This document shows, in pieces, positions 47,114 to 56,949 of a stretch of 64,000 nt of DNA. Both the position numbers and the translations under genes were made by a program. Every line of letters starts with the position of its first letter. Position 1 is the stretch's first letter. The notes below the pieces were generated by a model, which saw only the letters and a list, made by a program, of their open reading frames with translations, was not told the DNA's origin and did no database searches. Location of the stretch: positions 1 to 64,000 of the forward strand of contig NZ_MDED01000016.1 in assembly GCF_002939885.1 (NCBI RefSeq), in the 5' to 3' direction. The DNA comes from Xanthomonas cucurbitae. Lineage in GTDB: Bacteria > Pseudomonadota > Gammaproteobacteria > Xanthomonadales > Xanthomonadaceae.

Positions 47114-47286
47114 CCTTGGGGAGTAGCCTGCGGCCGCATCGGCGGACGCGCCTGCATCAACATCCTCGGCCATTGCGCCGTGGTGCAGGCAACCCATCGT
47201 GGTTTGGCGAGACCAACGACATGCGTGCCTGACGATGGTTGGCGCGGGCGCATGCCGTTGTGACCGTGCCCAACCCGAGTGTGTCG
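47114..47286 (+). ncRNA. yybP-ykoY manganese riboswitch and leader of mntP
   Basis: The aptamer is recognised by its two conserved loops: CTTGGGGAGTAGCC (from about 47115) and GCATCAACATCCTCGGCC (47154-47171), separated by the variable GC-rich stem. These match the L1 and L3 elements of the Mn2+-sensing yybP-ykoY class, of which a Xanthomonas example has been studied structurally. The 3' part to the mntP start holds a hairpin GGTTGGCGCGGG...CCGTGCCCAACC (47238-47275) ending 12 bases before ATG, the likely expression platform acting on translation. High Mn2+ should turn mntP on. Confidence 0.9.
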
Positions 47287-47862
47287 ATGTCTCCTGTTTC
47301 CATCGTGTTGATCGGTTTTGCCATGTCCACCGATGCGTTTGCCGCGGCGATCGGCAAGGGTGCGGCCATGCGCAAGCCGCAGTGGCGCGATGCGCTGCGT
47401 GCAGGCGTGATCTTTGGCTGCATCGAGGCGATCACGCCGGTGATCGGCTGGTTGCTGGGCCGCGCGGCGTCCAGCCACCTGCGGGCCTTCGATCACTGGA
47501 TCGCCTTCGGTCTGCTGAGCGTGCTGGGGGTGCACATGATCGTCGCCGGCCTGCGCACCGCCCCCGACGCGCCCGACGAAGACACCCCGAAAAAGAACGG
47601 TCTGCTGGCCCTGGCCGCCACCGGGTTGGCCACCAGCATCGATGCGATGGCGGTGGGCGTGAGCCTGGCGTTTCTGGATGTGCCTATCGGCCTGGTGGCG
47701 ATGGTGGTGGGGCTGTGCACCTTCAGCATGGTCACCGCCGGCATCATGCTCGGCCGCGCGCTTGGCGCGCTGATCGGCAAACGCGCCGAGATCCTGGGCG
47801 GTGTGATCCTGGTGATCGTCGGCAGTGTGATCCTCTACGAACACCTCAGCGGCGCCGCGTAG
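47287..47862 (+). CDS. mntP: MntP, manganese efflux pump
   Basis: 191-aa inner-membrane exporter with six membrane segments in two similar halves: [24 protein letters not shown] with the acidic STDAF motif, and [19 protein letters not shown] with SIDAMAVG. The loop [10 protein letters not shown] lies between. ATG 47287 was chosen from the family start; an upstream frame runs into the riboswitch. It is controlled by the riboswitch directly before it. Confidence 0.95.
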   Translation: MSPVSIVLIGFAMSTDAFAAAIGKGAAMRKPQWRDALRAGVIFGCIEAITPVIGWLLGRAASSHLRAFDHWIAFGLLSVLGVHMIVAGLRTAPDAPDEDTPKKNGLLALAATGLATSIDAMAVGVSLAFLDVPIGLVAMVVGLCTFSMVTAGIMLGRALGALIGKRAEILGGVILVIVGSVILYEHLSGAA

Positions 47863-47877
47863 CACACAGCGATTTCC

Positions 47878-47945
47878 CGTAGGAGCGCACCTGGGCGCGA
47901 GAAGCGTTATCGATAACGCCTCCCGCGCCCGGGTGCGCTCCTACG
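47878..47945. repeat. Large inverted repeat of the GTAGGAGCGCACC family
   Basis: CGTAGGAGCGCACC...GGGCGCG and CGCGCCCGGGTGCGCTCCTACG pair around AAGCGTTATCGATAACGCCT, which itself holds GCGTTATCGATAACGC. About 65 bases fold into one long hairpin 16 bases after mntP. It is the most complete member of the family also seen near 7606, 37300 and 37434. It may end mntP transcription. Confidence 0.88.
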
Positions 47946-48012
47946 ATGCGTGGCGTGACGATCTGCGCGCGATCGGCACCATGGGTGTTCGGTAATGCCG
48001 GCGATACATCCC

Positions 48013-51000
48013 TCAGCGTGTCTTCGCATCGTGATACGCACTCAAGAACGCGCGCAACGAGGCCGGTTTGACCGGCTTGGTCAGCAAGCGATACCCGCGT
48101 TCGCGTGCCAGCTGCTTGAGCTCGTCGCGGCCGTCGGCGGTGAGCAATGCGCCGGCAATCGGCGAGGGCGCGGCGGCCTGCAGCGCATCCAGTGTGTCCA
48201 GACCATCCAGGCGATCATGTAGGTGATAGTCCACCAGCATCAGGTCCGGTTGCAGGCATGCGCAGTCCAGCGCCTGGTCCACGGTGCTGGCCGTGATGAC
48301 CTCCACCTGCCAGCGCCCCAGCAATGCACGCATGCCGTCGAGAATCTCGCGATCGTTGTCCACGCACAGCACGCGCAGGCCGGCCAGCGAGTCGCCGCGG
48401 GGCAAGGCACGCGCTGCCGAGGCCGCTAGCGCGGGCACCACCGCCACCGGCGCCACGCGCGGCAACAAGATCGAGAACATGCTGCCGCAGCCGACCTGGC
48501 TGCGTGCGCTCAGGTCGTGGTCGAGCAGGCGCGAAATACGCTGGCAGATCGATAACCCCAGCCCCAGCCCCTGCTCACCCCAGTCGAAGGGCTGCTGGTA
48601 ACGGCGGAATTCTTCGAAGATCTGCCGCATGTGGTGCTCGGGGATACCAGGGCCGGTGTCCCACACCTGCAGCTCCACATGCGTGCCACGCCCACGCATG
48701 CCCAGCACGATGCGGCCCTGGCGCGTGTAGCGCAACGCATTGGCCAGAAAATTCTGCATCACCCGGCGCAGCAGGCGGCGGTCGCTGCGCACCCAGATCG
48801 AGCGGCTATGCACCTGCAGGCGCAGGCCGCGACTGGCCGCCACCGGCGCGTACTGCGCAGCCAGCTCGTGCATCAGCGCGCTGGCATCGAAATCCTCCAC
48901 CGTCGGCCGCAGCCCGCCGGCATCCAGCCGCGAGACGTCGAGCAAGCCGTCGAGCAGTTCTTCGGCCGCACGCAACGAGGCATCCACGCGTTCAGCCAGG
49001 TGGCGCTGTTCTTCGTTGTTCTGATGGCTCTCGCGCAGCGCCGAGGCGAACAGGCGCGCGGCGTTGAGCGGCTGCAACACGTCGTGGCTGATGGCCGCCA
49101 GAAAGCGCGTCTTGGACTGCTGCGCCAGCTCGGCTTCGCGCGAGCGGTCGGCCACGCGCTGTTCCAGGTTCTCGTTGGCATCCAGCAGCGCGCGCTCGGC
49201 GCGCTTGTAGTCGGTGATGTCGTTGTAGCTGGTGACGTAGCCACCGCCGGGCAACGCCTGGCCGCGCATTTCGATCACCTTGCCGTCGCTGCGGGTGCGC
49301 TCGAACACATGCGGCGAGCCGGCGCGCATGTGGCGGATACGGCGGTCGATCTGGTCTTCGACATCGCCCTCGCCCAGCTCGCCGCGCTCGGCGTTGTAGC
49401 GGATCAGGTCGGCCACCGGGCGGCCGACGTACAGCATGCCGTCCGGGTAGCCGAACAACTGCTGGTAGCGCCGATTCCACGCGGTCAGGCGCATGTCCGG
49501 ATCGACCACACTGACCGCGGCGCTGATGTTTTCCAGCGTGGTCGAAAGAATCTCACGATTGAAGCGCAATTCCTGGCCGGCCTCGTCCAGCACCGCCACC
49601 ACTTCGCCCAGCTCCATACCCGAGCCGCGCAACAGGCTGGTCAGCACCAGCCGCGCCGAAGCCGCGCCGATAGAGGCCGCCAGCAGGCGCTCGGTGAACT
49701 GCACCCAGGCGCGGTCGGCCACCGCTGCCGGTTGCAGCTCGCGCTCCAGCAATTGCGCCTGCTCCACGAACGCGCGCCGTGCATGCCGCTCGCCCACCAC
49801 GCGCTCGGCCAGCGCCTGCAGGTCGCCAACCCGCACATGCCCGGGCCATTCGCCGGCCACCGCCGGGCGTTGTGCATAGGGGTCCAGGAACGGCGCAGCG
49901 CGTAGCCGCTCGTCCACGCCCGGGCGCCAACGCGCCGACACCAGCATCATCGCACCGACATTGACCAGCAGCGACCAGAACGTGCCATGCGCCAGCGGGT
50001 CCCAGCCGCGCATGCCGAACAGCTGCTGCGGCTGCAACCACGCGATGCCGAAGGGCCCGTCCACCAGCCACTGCGGCTGCAGCCAGCCGGCGCGCGTGGC
50101 CGCCGGCAGCAGCAACGTGTAGATCCAGGTCGCAAAGCCCAGCACCATGCCGGCCTCCACGCCCTTGCGGCTGGCGCCGCGCCAGTACAACCCGCCGATC
50201 AGGCCCGGCGCGAACTGCGCCACCGCCGCGAAGGCCATCAGGCCGTAGGTCGCCAGCGTGGTGTCGTTGGCCACGCTGCGGTGATAGCCATAGGCGACCA
50301 ACGCCAGCAGCAGGATGGCCACGCGACGGATCCACAACACCCGCGAAGCCACCGCCGCGCGCGCATCGGCGCTGACGCGCCGGCGCAGCAACATCGGTAC
50401 CACCAGATCGTTGCTGACCATGGTAGCCAGCGCGATGCTGGCCACGATCACCATGCCGGTGGCCGCAGAAAAGCCGCCGACATAGGCCACCAGCGCCAAC
50501 ACGGTGTTGCCCTGGCTCAGGGGCAACGCCAGCACCACCGCATCGTCCACCACCGTGCTGTTCTGCCCGAACAAGGCGACACCGGCCGAGGCGATCGGCA
50601 CCACCATGGCCGAAATCACGACCAGGTAGGCACCGAACAACCAGCGCGCACGACGGATGTCGCCCACGTCGCTGCACTCCACCACGGCCACATGAAACTG
50701 GCGCGGCAGGCAGATCACCGCCAGGAAGCTCAACAGTGTCTGCGAGATGAAGCCCACCGACGGCGTATGTTCGAACAGCGTGCGTGCCGAATCGGCGATG
50801 CGCAGTTGGTGATCGCTCAACCACAGCCACGCGAACAACCCCACGGCCACGATAGCCACCAGCTTGATGACCGATTCCAGCGCGACCGCCAGCATCATGC
50901 CGTGATGGTGTTCGGTGGCATCCACCTGGCGGGTGCCGAACAAGGTGGCGAACAAAGCCATCAACAACGCCACGTACAGTGCCGGATCGGCCAGGACGCC

Positions 51001-51462
51001 GCGCCCGGCGCTGCTATGCCCGGTCAGCACCTCCAGGCTCATCGCCACCGCTTTGTACTGCAGCGCCAGGTACGGCACGATGCCGACCAGCGCGATCACC
51101 GCCACCAGCGCCGCCAGTCGCCGCGAGCGGCCGTAGCGCGAGGAGATGAAATCGGCGATGGACACGGTGTTCTCGGCGCGCGCGATCAGCGCCAGGCGCT
51201 CGATGATGCGCCAGCCGAACAGCAACAACAGCAGTGGGCCGAGGTAGATCGGAAGGTAGCCGATGCCGTTGCGCACCGCCGACCCCACCGCGCCGTAAAA
51301 GGTCCACGACGAGCAGTACACCGCCAGCGCCAGGCTGTACACCGCCGGCCGCAGCCACGGCCGTTGTGTATACATCGGCCGGCGATCGCCCCACCACGCC
51401 ACCCCGAACAGCAGCGCGGCATAGCCCACGGACACCAGCAGCAGAATCCAGCTCGAAACCAA
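48013..51462 (-). CDS. crbS: Transporter-fused hybrid histidine kinase, CrbS-like
   Basis: About 1149 aa. The N-terminal 500 residues are a sodium:solute symporter-like membrane domain (YCSSWTFYGAVG, PYLALQYKAVAMSLE, ECSDVGDIRRARWLFG), followed by a STAC-like linker, a PAS domain (VSVVDPDMRLTAWNRRY), HisKA with the phospho-His in AISHDVLQPLNAAR, HATPase_c with WDTGPGIP and GLGLGLSICQRI, and a C-terminal receiver with the Asp in LMLVDYHLHD. This order is that of CrbS, sensor of the acetate switch, whose partner CrbR activates acs. The matching regulator and acs lie 11-17 kb away in this window. TTG 51462 was chosen; the longer frame reads through a REP repeat. Confidence 0.87.
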   Translation of the reverse strand: MVSSWILLLVSVGYAALLFGVAWWGDRRPMYTQRPWLRPAVYSLALAVYCSSWTFYGAVGSAVRNGIGYLPIYLGPLLLLLFGWRIIERLALIARAENTVSIADFISSRYGRSRRLAALVAVIALVGIVPYLALQYKAVAMSLEVLTGHSSAGRGVLADPALYVALLMALFATLFGTRQVDATEHHHGMMLAVALESVIKLVAIVAVGLFAWLWLSDHQLRIADSARTLFEHTPSVGFISQTLLSFLAVICLPRQFHVAVVECSDVGDIRRARWLFGAYLVVISAMVVPIASAGVALFGQNSTVVDDAVVLALPLSQGNTVLALVAYVGGFSAATGMVIVASIALATMVSNDLVVPMLLRRRVSADARAAVASRVLWIRRVAILLLALVAYGYHRSVANDTTLATYGLMAFAAVAQFAPGLIGGLYWRGASRKGVEAGMVLGFATWIYTLLLPAATRAGWLQPQWLVDGPFGIAWLQPQQLFGMRGWDPLAHGTFWSLLVNVGAMMLVSARWRPGVDERLRAAPFLDPYAQRPAVAGEWPGHVRVGDLQALAERVVGERHARRAFVEQAQLLERELQPAAVADRAWVQFTERLLAASIGAASARLVLTSLLRGSGMELGEVVAVLDEAGQELRFNREILSTTLENISAAVSVVDPDMRLTAWNRRYQQLFGYPDGMLYVGRPVADLIRYNAERGELGEGDVEDQIDRRIRHMRAGSPHVFERTRSDGKVIEMRGQALPGGGYVTSYNDITDYKRAERALLDANENLEQRVADRSREAELAQQSKTRFLAAISHDVLQPLNAARLFASALRESHQNNEEQRHLAERVDASLRAAEELLDGLLDVSRLDAGGLRPTVEDFDASALMHELAAQYAPVAASRGLRLQVHSRSIWVRSDRRLLRRVMQNFLANALRYTRQGRIVLGMRGRGTHVELQVWDTGPGIPEHHMRQIFEEFRRYQQPFDWGEQGLGLGLSICQRISRLLDHDLSARSQVGCGSMFSILLPRVAPVAVVPALAASAARALPRGDSLAGLRVLCVDNDREILDGMRALLGRWQVEVITASTVDQALDCACLQPDLMLVDYHLHDRLDGLDTLDALQAAAPSPIAGALLTADGRDELKQLARERGYRLLTKPVKPASLRAFLSAYHDAKTR

Positions 51463-51547
51463 CGGGCGTTCCCAGGGCAAGGCGAGCAGGGAGTTTACGG
51501 AAAGGGGATTGGCCGTGGGGAGCGTGCTGGACTGTCGGGCCAACAGC

Positions 51548-51698
51548 CCCCCATCCGCCCTTCGGGCACCTTCCCCCGCAGGCGGGCAGCGGCGGTTAGC
51601 AGGGGACTGCCCCATGGCTGCGTGAGGGCGGCCCATCTGGTTGGCCTGCTCCCCTCTCCCGCCTGCGGGAGAGGGTGCCCGAAGGGCGGGTGAGGGCC
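51548..51698. repeat. Inverted pair of REP elements between crbS-like gene and the phosphorylase gene
   Basis: CCCCATCCGCCCTTCGGGCACC (from 51548) is matched by GGTGCCCGAAGGGCGGGTGAGGG (51675-51697) in opposite orientation, each next to a CCCGCAGGCGGG or CTCTCCCGCCTGCGGGAGAG hairpin. Together they form a BIME-like unit. The right end lies 3 bases from the phosphorylase stop. Confidence 0.88.
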
Positions 51699-51700
51699 GC

Positions 51701-54106
51701 TCAGCCCGGCAGGCGCACCTGCACCCGATACACCCGGCCGGCGGTCACCGCGTGCACGCGCTGATCCGCGCTGACCACACCGTCCACCAGCACTTCCACC
51801 GCCACGCGTCCGGCCTCGCGCTGCAGCTGCACCTCGAAGGTCGCACCGCGGAACTGGCGCGTCACCTGCGCCTGCGGCCAGTGCGACGGCAGCTGCGGGC
51901 GGATCGCCAACCCATCGCCCTCGCCGACCAGGCCGAACAAACCCTCCAGCACGCAGCGATACACCCAGGCCACCGTGCCGGTATTGAACAGCTGGCTCGA
52001 ACGTCCGGCCGTACGCGGGTACTGATGCCAGGCACCCCGGTAGTAATTGGGTAGCGACACCGGCAGATGGCCGCGCTGCAGCACATCCTCACGAGTTGGC
52101 CCAGGCAACAGCGCGCGCAGGATCTCCCAGGCACGGTCGGATTCGCCAACCTGATAGAGGCTGTACAGATAGAACGCCGCCGCATGGTTGTACACCGCGC
52201 CGTTCTCCGCCGCGCCCGGCCACTTCTGGGTCAAGCGGCCCACGTCGTCGCGCATGTGTGTGTACGCCGGCGCCAGCATCACCGGACCATAGGGGGTGTG
52301 CAGCTGTTCGCGCACCGCCTCCAGCAGCGCCGCGCGTTGCTGCGCATCGGCCGTGCCGGCCAGCAGTGCGAAGCTCTGCGGATTGAGGTAGATGCGACCC
52401 TCCACGTCATCGGCGATGCCGAAGCGCACACCATCGTCGGTGATGCCGCGCGCATACCAGTTGCCGTCCCACAGCTCGCGGTTGGCATCGGCGTTGACCA
52501 TGCCCACTGCCTTGCCGAACCTGTCTGCCTGCGCACTGCGTCCGTGCGCCGCGCAGATATCCGACCACAGCCGCAGCGCGTAGGCGGTGGCCACGGTGAG
52601 CCAGCCGGACACCCCCTTGCCGCGCCAGCCGACCATGTTCATCGGGTCGTTCCAGTCGCCTTGCGCGATGAAACTCAGGCCGCGCGCATCGCGCGCATCC
52701 AGCAGCCACTGCATCGCTGCATCCAGCCGTTCGGCCACGCTCAGGCGTTGCCCGTCATGGGTCTGCACGATCACATCCAGGATGCCGGCATCGCCGGTTT
52801 CGGTCAGATACGCGCTCAGAAACATCGGCAACCACACGCAGTGGTCGGTATGCGGCACTTGATTGATGTATTTCAGCTCGGCGCCTTCCACCAGCAGGAT
52901 GCCGTCCGGCATCGCACCGCTGGGCTCCTGCTGCGACAAGGCATGCAGCAACGCCGCGCGCGCGGTGGCCGGCTGCAGATAGGCCATGCCCATGTGGTCC
53001 TGCAGATAATTGCGGGTCTGCGGATCGGTGGTCAGGCGGTTGACGTCGCCGTGGTAGAACACCTGCCGTGGCAACCAATGATTGACCAGGTTGTCCAGCG
53101 CCGGATCCGGCGTGGCAACCTGCACGCAACCGCGCCCGCCTTGCAGATACTGCGCGTAATCGCGCGCGGCGGCGGCGAAGCCGTCCTGGGACAGATAGCG
53201 CGCGCGCAGTGCGGCGATCTCCGCATCGTCCTTGGCCGGCCCGAACGCGAAGCGGTACACGCTGGCTGCATCCGGTTCCAGGTGCAGGCGATATTGCAGC
53301 GCAGCCGCAGGCGTTTCGTAATGCGCCTCGTGGTTGCCCAGTTGTTCGGCCTGTATCGCCGACGGCGCATGCAGCCCGCCCTCGCCTTCGAAGGCCAGTT
53401 GCTGCGCCTCCCAGGCCACCGGCGGCTGTTCGTGCAGCAGGAAGGTGCAGTCCTTGAAATCGCGCTGGCGAAAGTAATCGTCGATCTTCTGGTACGGCGC
53501 CACGCTGCGGCAGACGATGCCGCCCAGCGCCGGCTCATAGCCACCGGCCTGGTGCATCCACGACATGTAGCCGACCGGGAAGTACGCATACAGGCTGAAC
53601 CGGCGCGCGCGTCCGGACCGGTTGTGCACCCGGCATTCCCACAACTCCACCGCATCGTCGGTGGGCAAGGCCACGCATAGGTCCACCACGATGTCGTCAT
53701 GCTGCACGCGCCAACGCACATCGTGCTTGCCGGCGGAGAATTCGAATGCCTGCGGCGGCGCACGTACTGGCTCGTGCGGCACCGAGTACAGGGCTCCGCT
53801 GTCCTCGTCCTTGAGATAGAAGAAACGTCCGGGATGGTGCGCGTAATACGGCTGCTCCGGCATCATGAAGTTGCGCGCTTCCAGCATCGGTGCATGCGCG
53901 TACTTCGATGGCTCTGGCTGCATGAATTGGCCGGTGGCGTAGCCGCGGCAGGTGAGCTGCAGCATCATGCGGCGGTTCCACAGGAACCCGCCGGCGTTGG
54001 GCATGGCGGTGGGGCTGTAGAGCGCGTAGCGCGCGCCATCGGCGCTGGGCGCCAGCAGGGTGGACAGATCGTCGGAAGCAGCAAGAGGCGTTGCAGACAC
54101 GGTCAA
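51701..54106 (-). CDS. GH94 phosphorylase, probable cellobionic acid phosphorylase
   Basis: 801-aa glycoside phosphorylase that splits 4-O-beta-glucosyl-gluconate with phosphate into glucose 1-phosphate and gluconate. GH94 layout: N-terminal beta-sandwich ([21 protein letters not shown]), helical linker, (alpha/alpha)6 barrel with [26 protein letters not shown] carrying the catalytic Asp, and [19 protein letters not shown]. Close relatives were long called NdvB or cellobiose phosphorylase; the Xanthomonas campestris enzyme was shown to prefer cellobionate. The gene overlaps a GPH symporter and gluconokinase lies just beyond, which supports that substrate. No membrane segments, so it is cytoplasmic. 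Confidence 0.88.
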   Translation of the reverse strand: MTVSATPLAASDDLSTLLAPSADGARYALYSPTAMPNAGGFLWNRRMMLQLTCRGYATGQFMQPEPSKYAHAPMLEARNFMMPEQPYYAHHPGRFFYLKDEDSGALYSVPHEPVRAPPQAFEFSAGKHDVRWRVQHDDIVVDLCVALPTDDAVELWECRVHNRSGRARRFSLYAYFPVGYMSWMHQAGGYEPALGGIVCRSVAPYQKIDDYFRQRDFKDCTFLLHEQPPVAWEAQQLAFEGEGGLHAPSAIQAEQLGNHEAHYETPAAALQYRLHLEPDAASVYRFAFGPAKDDAEIAALRARYLSQDGFAAAARDYAQYLQGGRGCVQVATPDPALDNLVNHWLPRQVFYHGDVNRLTTDPQTRNYLQDHMGMAYLQPATARAALLHALSQQEPSGAMPDGILLVEGAELKYINQVPHTDHCVWLPMFLSAYLTETGDAGILDVIVQTHDGQRLSVAERLDAAMQWLLDARDARGLSFIAQGDWNDPMNMVGWRGKGVSGWLTVATAYALRLWSDICAAHGRSAQADRFGKAVGMVNADANRELWDGNWYARGITDDGVRFGIADDVEGRIYLNPQSFALLAGTADAQQRAALLEAVREQLHTPYGPVMLAPAYTHMRDDVGRLTQKWPGAAENGAVYNHAAAFYLYSLYQVGESDRAWEILRALLPGPTREDVLQRGHLPVSLPNYYRGAWHQYPRTAGRSSQLFNTGTVAWVYRCVLEGLFGLVGEGDGLAIRPQLPSHWPQAQVTRQFRGATFEVQLQREAGRVAVEVLVDGVVSADQRVHAVTAGRVYRVQVRLPG

Positions 54107-55485
54107 AGGTGCTCCGGTTCATCGCGCTTGCGCGCGGCCAGTTCGTGCTGGAGACGACGCAGCAAGCCGTCGTCCAGCGGATAAAAACGCATGGTCCATG
54201 CCGCCAGCAGGGCGACTGCACCGGGGATCACCGTCAGCAGCAGCACGATGCCGGTCAGCGAGCCGTCGGACTGCGCGCGGTTGGCGACATAGCCCATGCC
54301 CGCCAGCACCCAGGCAATCCCCGCCGAAGCCAGCGCCCCGCCGAGTTTCTGCGAGAAGGTGGCCGCCGCGAACGTCATGGCGGTGGCGCGCCGGCCGGTG
54401 CGCCATTCGGTGTAGTCGGCACTGTCGGCATACATCGAAAACGCCAGCGGCGATTTCGGCCCCAGCGCCAGGCCGATCAAGGCATTCAGACCGAAGATCG
54501 CCCACACCGCATCGGCGGGTACAAAGAACATCAGGCAGCTCAACACCCCGACCACGGCCAGCAGCACGCCCATCAGCCGGCGCTTGTCCCAGTGCCGGGT
54601 CAGCAGCGGGGTGATCGCCGCACCCACCGCCAGCGACACCGAGTAGCTGCCCAGGAACAGGCCGGTGAGATCGGGTCGCTGCACGTAGTACTTGAGGTAG
54701 TACACGCCGGCACCACCACGCATCACGATGGTAATCATGATGATGAGCGAGAGCACAAACAGCACGCACCAGGGCTTGTTCTGCAGCAGGTCGGCGATAT
54801 CCCGGCCGATCGGGGTGCGCTGTTGCGGCGGCGGCTGCACGCGCTCGCGGGTGGTCAGCGCCACGGTGACGAACAGGGCCACCGCCACCGCGCCGTACAG
54901 CATCATGGTGCGCTGCCAGCCCAGCACGTCGTTGCCGGCGCCGAACCAGGCCACCAGGTCCAGCGTGCAGTAGTTGACCAGGGTGGTGCCGGCGAAGGCG
55001 GCGATGAAGCGCAGGCTGATGAGGCTGGTGCGCTGGTTGCTGTCGGCGGTGATGACTCCCGACAGCGCCGAGTAGGGAATGCTCACCACGGTGTAGGCCA
55101 GCATCATCAGCAGGAAGCTGATCGTTGCCCACCACATGCGCCCGTGCTGATCCAGGTCCGGCGTGGTGTACGCCAGCACGCCGGTCAGCGCCATCGGCAG
55201 CGCGCCCCACAGCAGGTACGGACGGAACTTGCCCCAGCGGCTACGCGTGCGATCGGCCAGGGCACCCATCGCCGGGTCGGCAATCGCATCGGCGATTTTG
55301 GTCAGCAGGATCATCGTGCCCACCGCCGCGGCCGGCAGGTGCATGGTGTCGGTGTAGAAGATCAGCAGGAACGAACCGATGTTGGCCCAGTACAGGTTCA
55401 GGCCCAGATCGCCGGCGCCGTAGCCGAGTCTTTCGCGCCAGCGCAAGCGCGCCGATGCGGGAGACGGTGCGGGTGATGACGTCAT
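54103..55485 (-). CDS. GPH-family sugar:cation symporter, probable cellobionate importer
   Basis: 460-aa permease with 12 membrane segments of the glycoside-pentoside-hexuronide type: [15 protein letters not shown] at the start, [32 protein letters not shown], and [19 protein letters not shown]. It overlaps the GH94 gene (ATGA) as the first gene of that operon; GGAGGT lies before its start. The substrate, cellobionate or cellobiose, is inferred from the pairing. Confidence 0.9.
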   Translation of the reverse strand: MTSSPAPSPASARLRWRERLGYGAGDLGLNLYWANIGSFLLIFYTDTMHLPAAAVGTMILLTKIADAIADPAMGALADRTRSRWGKFRPYLLWGALPMALTGVLAYTTPDLDQHGRMWWATISFLLMMLAYTVVSIPYSALSGVITADSNQRTSLISLRFIAAFAGTTLVNYCTLDLVAWFGAGNDVLGWQRTMMLYGAVAVALFVTVALTTRERVQPPPQQRTPIGRDIADLLQNKPWCVLFVLSLIIMITIVMRGGAGVYYLKYYVQRPDLTGLFLGSYSVSLAVGAAITPLLTRHWDKRRLMGVLLAVVGVLSCLMFFVPADAVWAIFGLNALIGLALGPKSPLAFSMYADSADYTEWRTGRRATAMTFAAATFSQKLGGALASAGIAWVLAGMGYVANRAQSDGSLTGIVLLLTVIPGAVALLAAWTMRFYPLDDGLLRRLQHELAARKRDEPEHL

Positions 55486-55642
55486 CGACAGACCTCCGGG
55501 TGCGTTGTACCCGGCCGGGCACGCCGTTACGCTGGGTGCCCGCTCACCTGGCAAGGAGCGCCGACGCTACACCACGCATCGGCTGCCGCCAACGTGCAAT
55601 CGGCTCAAATGCCGAATCGATCCGGAGATATAACCTGACGTG

Positions 55643-56197
55643 ATGGACACCGCCGCACTCGCCATACCCGCGTCCGCTTCGCCCCTGGCCATCGTGGTGA
55701 TGGGCGTGTCCGGCAGCGGCAAGACCACCATCGCACAGGCCCTGGCCGCACATTACGGCTACCGTTTCCTGGATGCCGACGACTACCACAGCGTGGCCGC
55801 GCGCGCGCAGATGGCCGCTGGCCAGCCGCTCACCGACGCCATGCGGGTGCCATGGGTGGAACTGCTGTCGGCCACCTTGCGCGACTGCGTGCACGCCGGC
55901 GAATCGGTGGTGCTGGCGTTCTCCGGGTTGCGCAGCTCGCACCGGCAATTGCTGCGCGGCAGCGGTATCCCGATGCGTTTCGTGTTCCTGCATGCCGCCC
56001 CGCAGGTGATCGCCGCGCGCCTGAGCGCCCGCGCCGGCCACTTCATGCCGCCCAGCCTGCTGGACAGCCAGCTGCAAACACTGGAGCTGCCACTGGACGA
56101 AGCCGATGTGGTCGCGGTGGATGTGGATGCCAGCGTGCCGGAGGTGGTCCAGGACGCAATCGCGCAGCTTGCCCGCACAAGGACCGAGCCGGCCTAG
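55643..56197 (+). CDS. gntK: Gluconokinase
   Basis: ATP-dependent kinase making 6-phosphogluconate for the Entner-Doudoroff route. 184 aa with Walker A GVSGSGKT (21-28), FLDADDYHS, GQPLTDAMRVPWVELL, LAFSGLRSSHRQLLR and GHFMPPSLLDSQLQTLE, all family marks. It diverges from the symporter/phosphorylase operon over 157 bases and takes up the gluconate released by the phosphorylase. Confidence 0.95.
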   Translation: MDTAALAIPASASPLAIVVMGVSGSGKTTIAQALAAHYGYRFLDADDYHSVAARAQMAAGQPLTDAMRVPWVELLSATLRDCVHAGESVVLAFSGLRSSHRQLLRGSGIPMRFVFLHAAPQVIAARLSARAGHFMPPSLLDSQLQTLELPLDEADVVAVDVDASVPEVVQDAIAQLARTRTEPA

Positions 56198-56281
56198 ACA
56201 GACCGCCGTGCCGCCCGTTCCGCGCTGCAATGGCGTGTGGGCGGTGTGGGTGCCGGCGCCGCCGGCAGCCCTGCATGGCCA

Positions 56282-56509
56282 CTACAACCGGGTGACCTGG
56301 CACAGCCGGATCTGCCCGGCTTCCAGTCCATGGGCCTCGGCGGCACGGCGGCGCAGGGCGCAGACCAGGCCCGCCGCATCCAGCTCGCCGTCGGCAGGCA
56401 CTTGCACGCTGTGCGCCAGCTGCCCCCACAGCACGGCCCGGCCATCGCAATACCCCTCGTAATCGGCGAAGTAATGCAGTTGACGCGGCTCAGGTACCGA
56501 CGTGGACAT
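56282..56509 (-). CDS. Small unrecognised protein of the dehydroquinase-like operon
   Basis: 75 aa, starting MSTSVPEPRQLHYFADYEG. It is acidic, with no signal or membrane segment. The first 30 residues are likely beta strands (RQLHYFADYEGYCDGRAVLWGQ), the rest an amphipathic helix (DAAGLVCALRRRAAEAHG) and a final strand (IRLCQVTRL). It overlaps the previous gene by 20 bases and is the third gene of a three-gene set. No family recognised. Confidence 0.6.
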   Translation of the reverse strand: MSTSVPEPRQLHYFADYEGYCDGRAVLWGQLAHSVQVPADGELDAAGLVCALRRRAAEAHGLEAGQIRLCQVTRL

Positions 56510-56939
56510 CGCCCTGGATCTCCGTGCAGCCAAGGTGTTCCAACGCGATCTCCAGCCCGAGCAGATAGCTCTGCGCGCAGTAGCCGCGTACGGTGGCGAT
56601 GCAATGCGGCAACCCGGCCGGCAGGCAGCGTTCCGGCCTGTCGGCACTGTCGTCGTGGGTCTCCACGTAGGGATACGGCAGCGCGCCCAGCACCCGGTGC
56701 AGGCGCGGGCTATCCACGCAACTGCCTGGATCGATCAACGCGATCTCCATCCGCGCCTGGCCAGCCACGCGCAAGGCATCCAGCAATTCCTGCTCCGAGC
56801 CGCAGGCACGCAACGCCACCGTCCTGCCCGCATCCCCGGCGCATTCCACCAATTGCCGGATTACCGCGCGCGGCAACGGCTGCGGACCACGGACCAACGG
56901 CAACGATGCCTCCGGCCCACGCACGATCATGATCGACAT
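56490..56939 (-). CDS. Type II dehydroquinase-like protein A, degenerate active site
   Basis: 149 aa. Layout resembles type II 3-dehydroquinate dehydratase (AroQ): first strand MSIMIVRGPEA for the usual KILLINGPN, ELLDALRVAGQARMEIALIDPGS for the strand before the INPGAYTHTS loop, PYPYVETHDD for the IEVHLSN loop, and ALE at the final helix. The catalytic Tyr loop (RxPxxYG) is not visible, and the Asn of NPGA is Asp. A second His may survive in VETHDD. It seems a non-catalytic or new-function member. It lies 10 bases after its paralogue. The assignment is inference from pattern only. Confidence 0.6.
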   Translation of the reverse strand: MSIMIVRGPEASLPLVRGPQPLPRAVIRQLVECAGDAGRTVALRACGSEQELLDALRVAGQARMEIALIDPGSCVDSPRLHRVLGALPYPYVETHDDSADRPERCLPAGLPHCIATVRGYCAQSYLLGLEIALEHLGCTEIQGDVHVGT

Positions 56940-56949
56940 GGCGGCGCCC

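Noticed and set aside
51463-51636. N-terminal extension of the CrbS-like kinase to ATG 51636
   Set aside because: The extra residues (PPAGEGARRADGG) are read from a REP hairpin and are not kinase-like.
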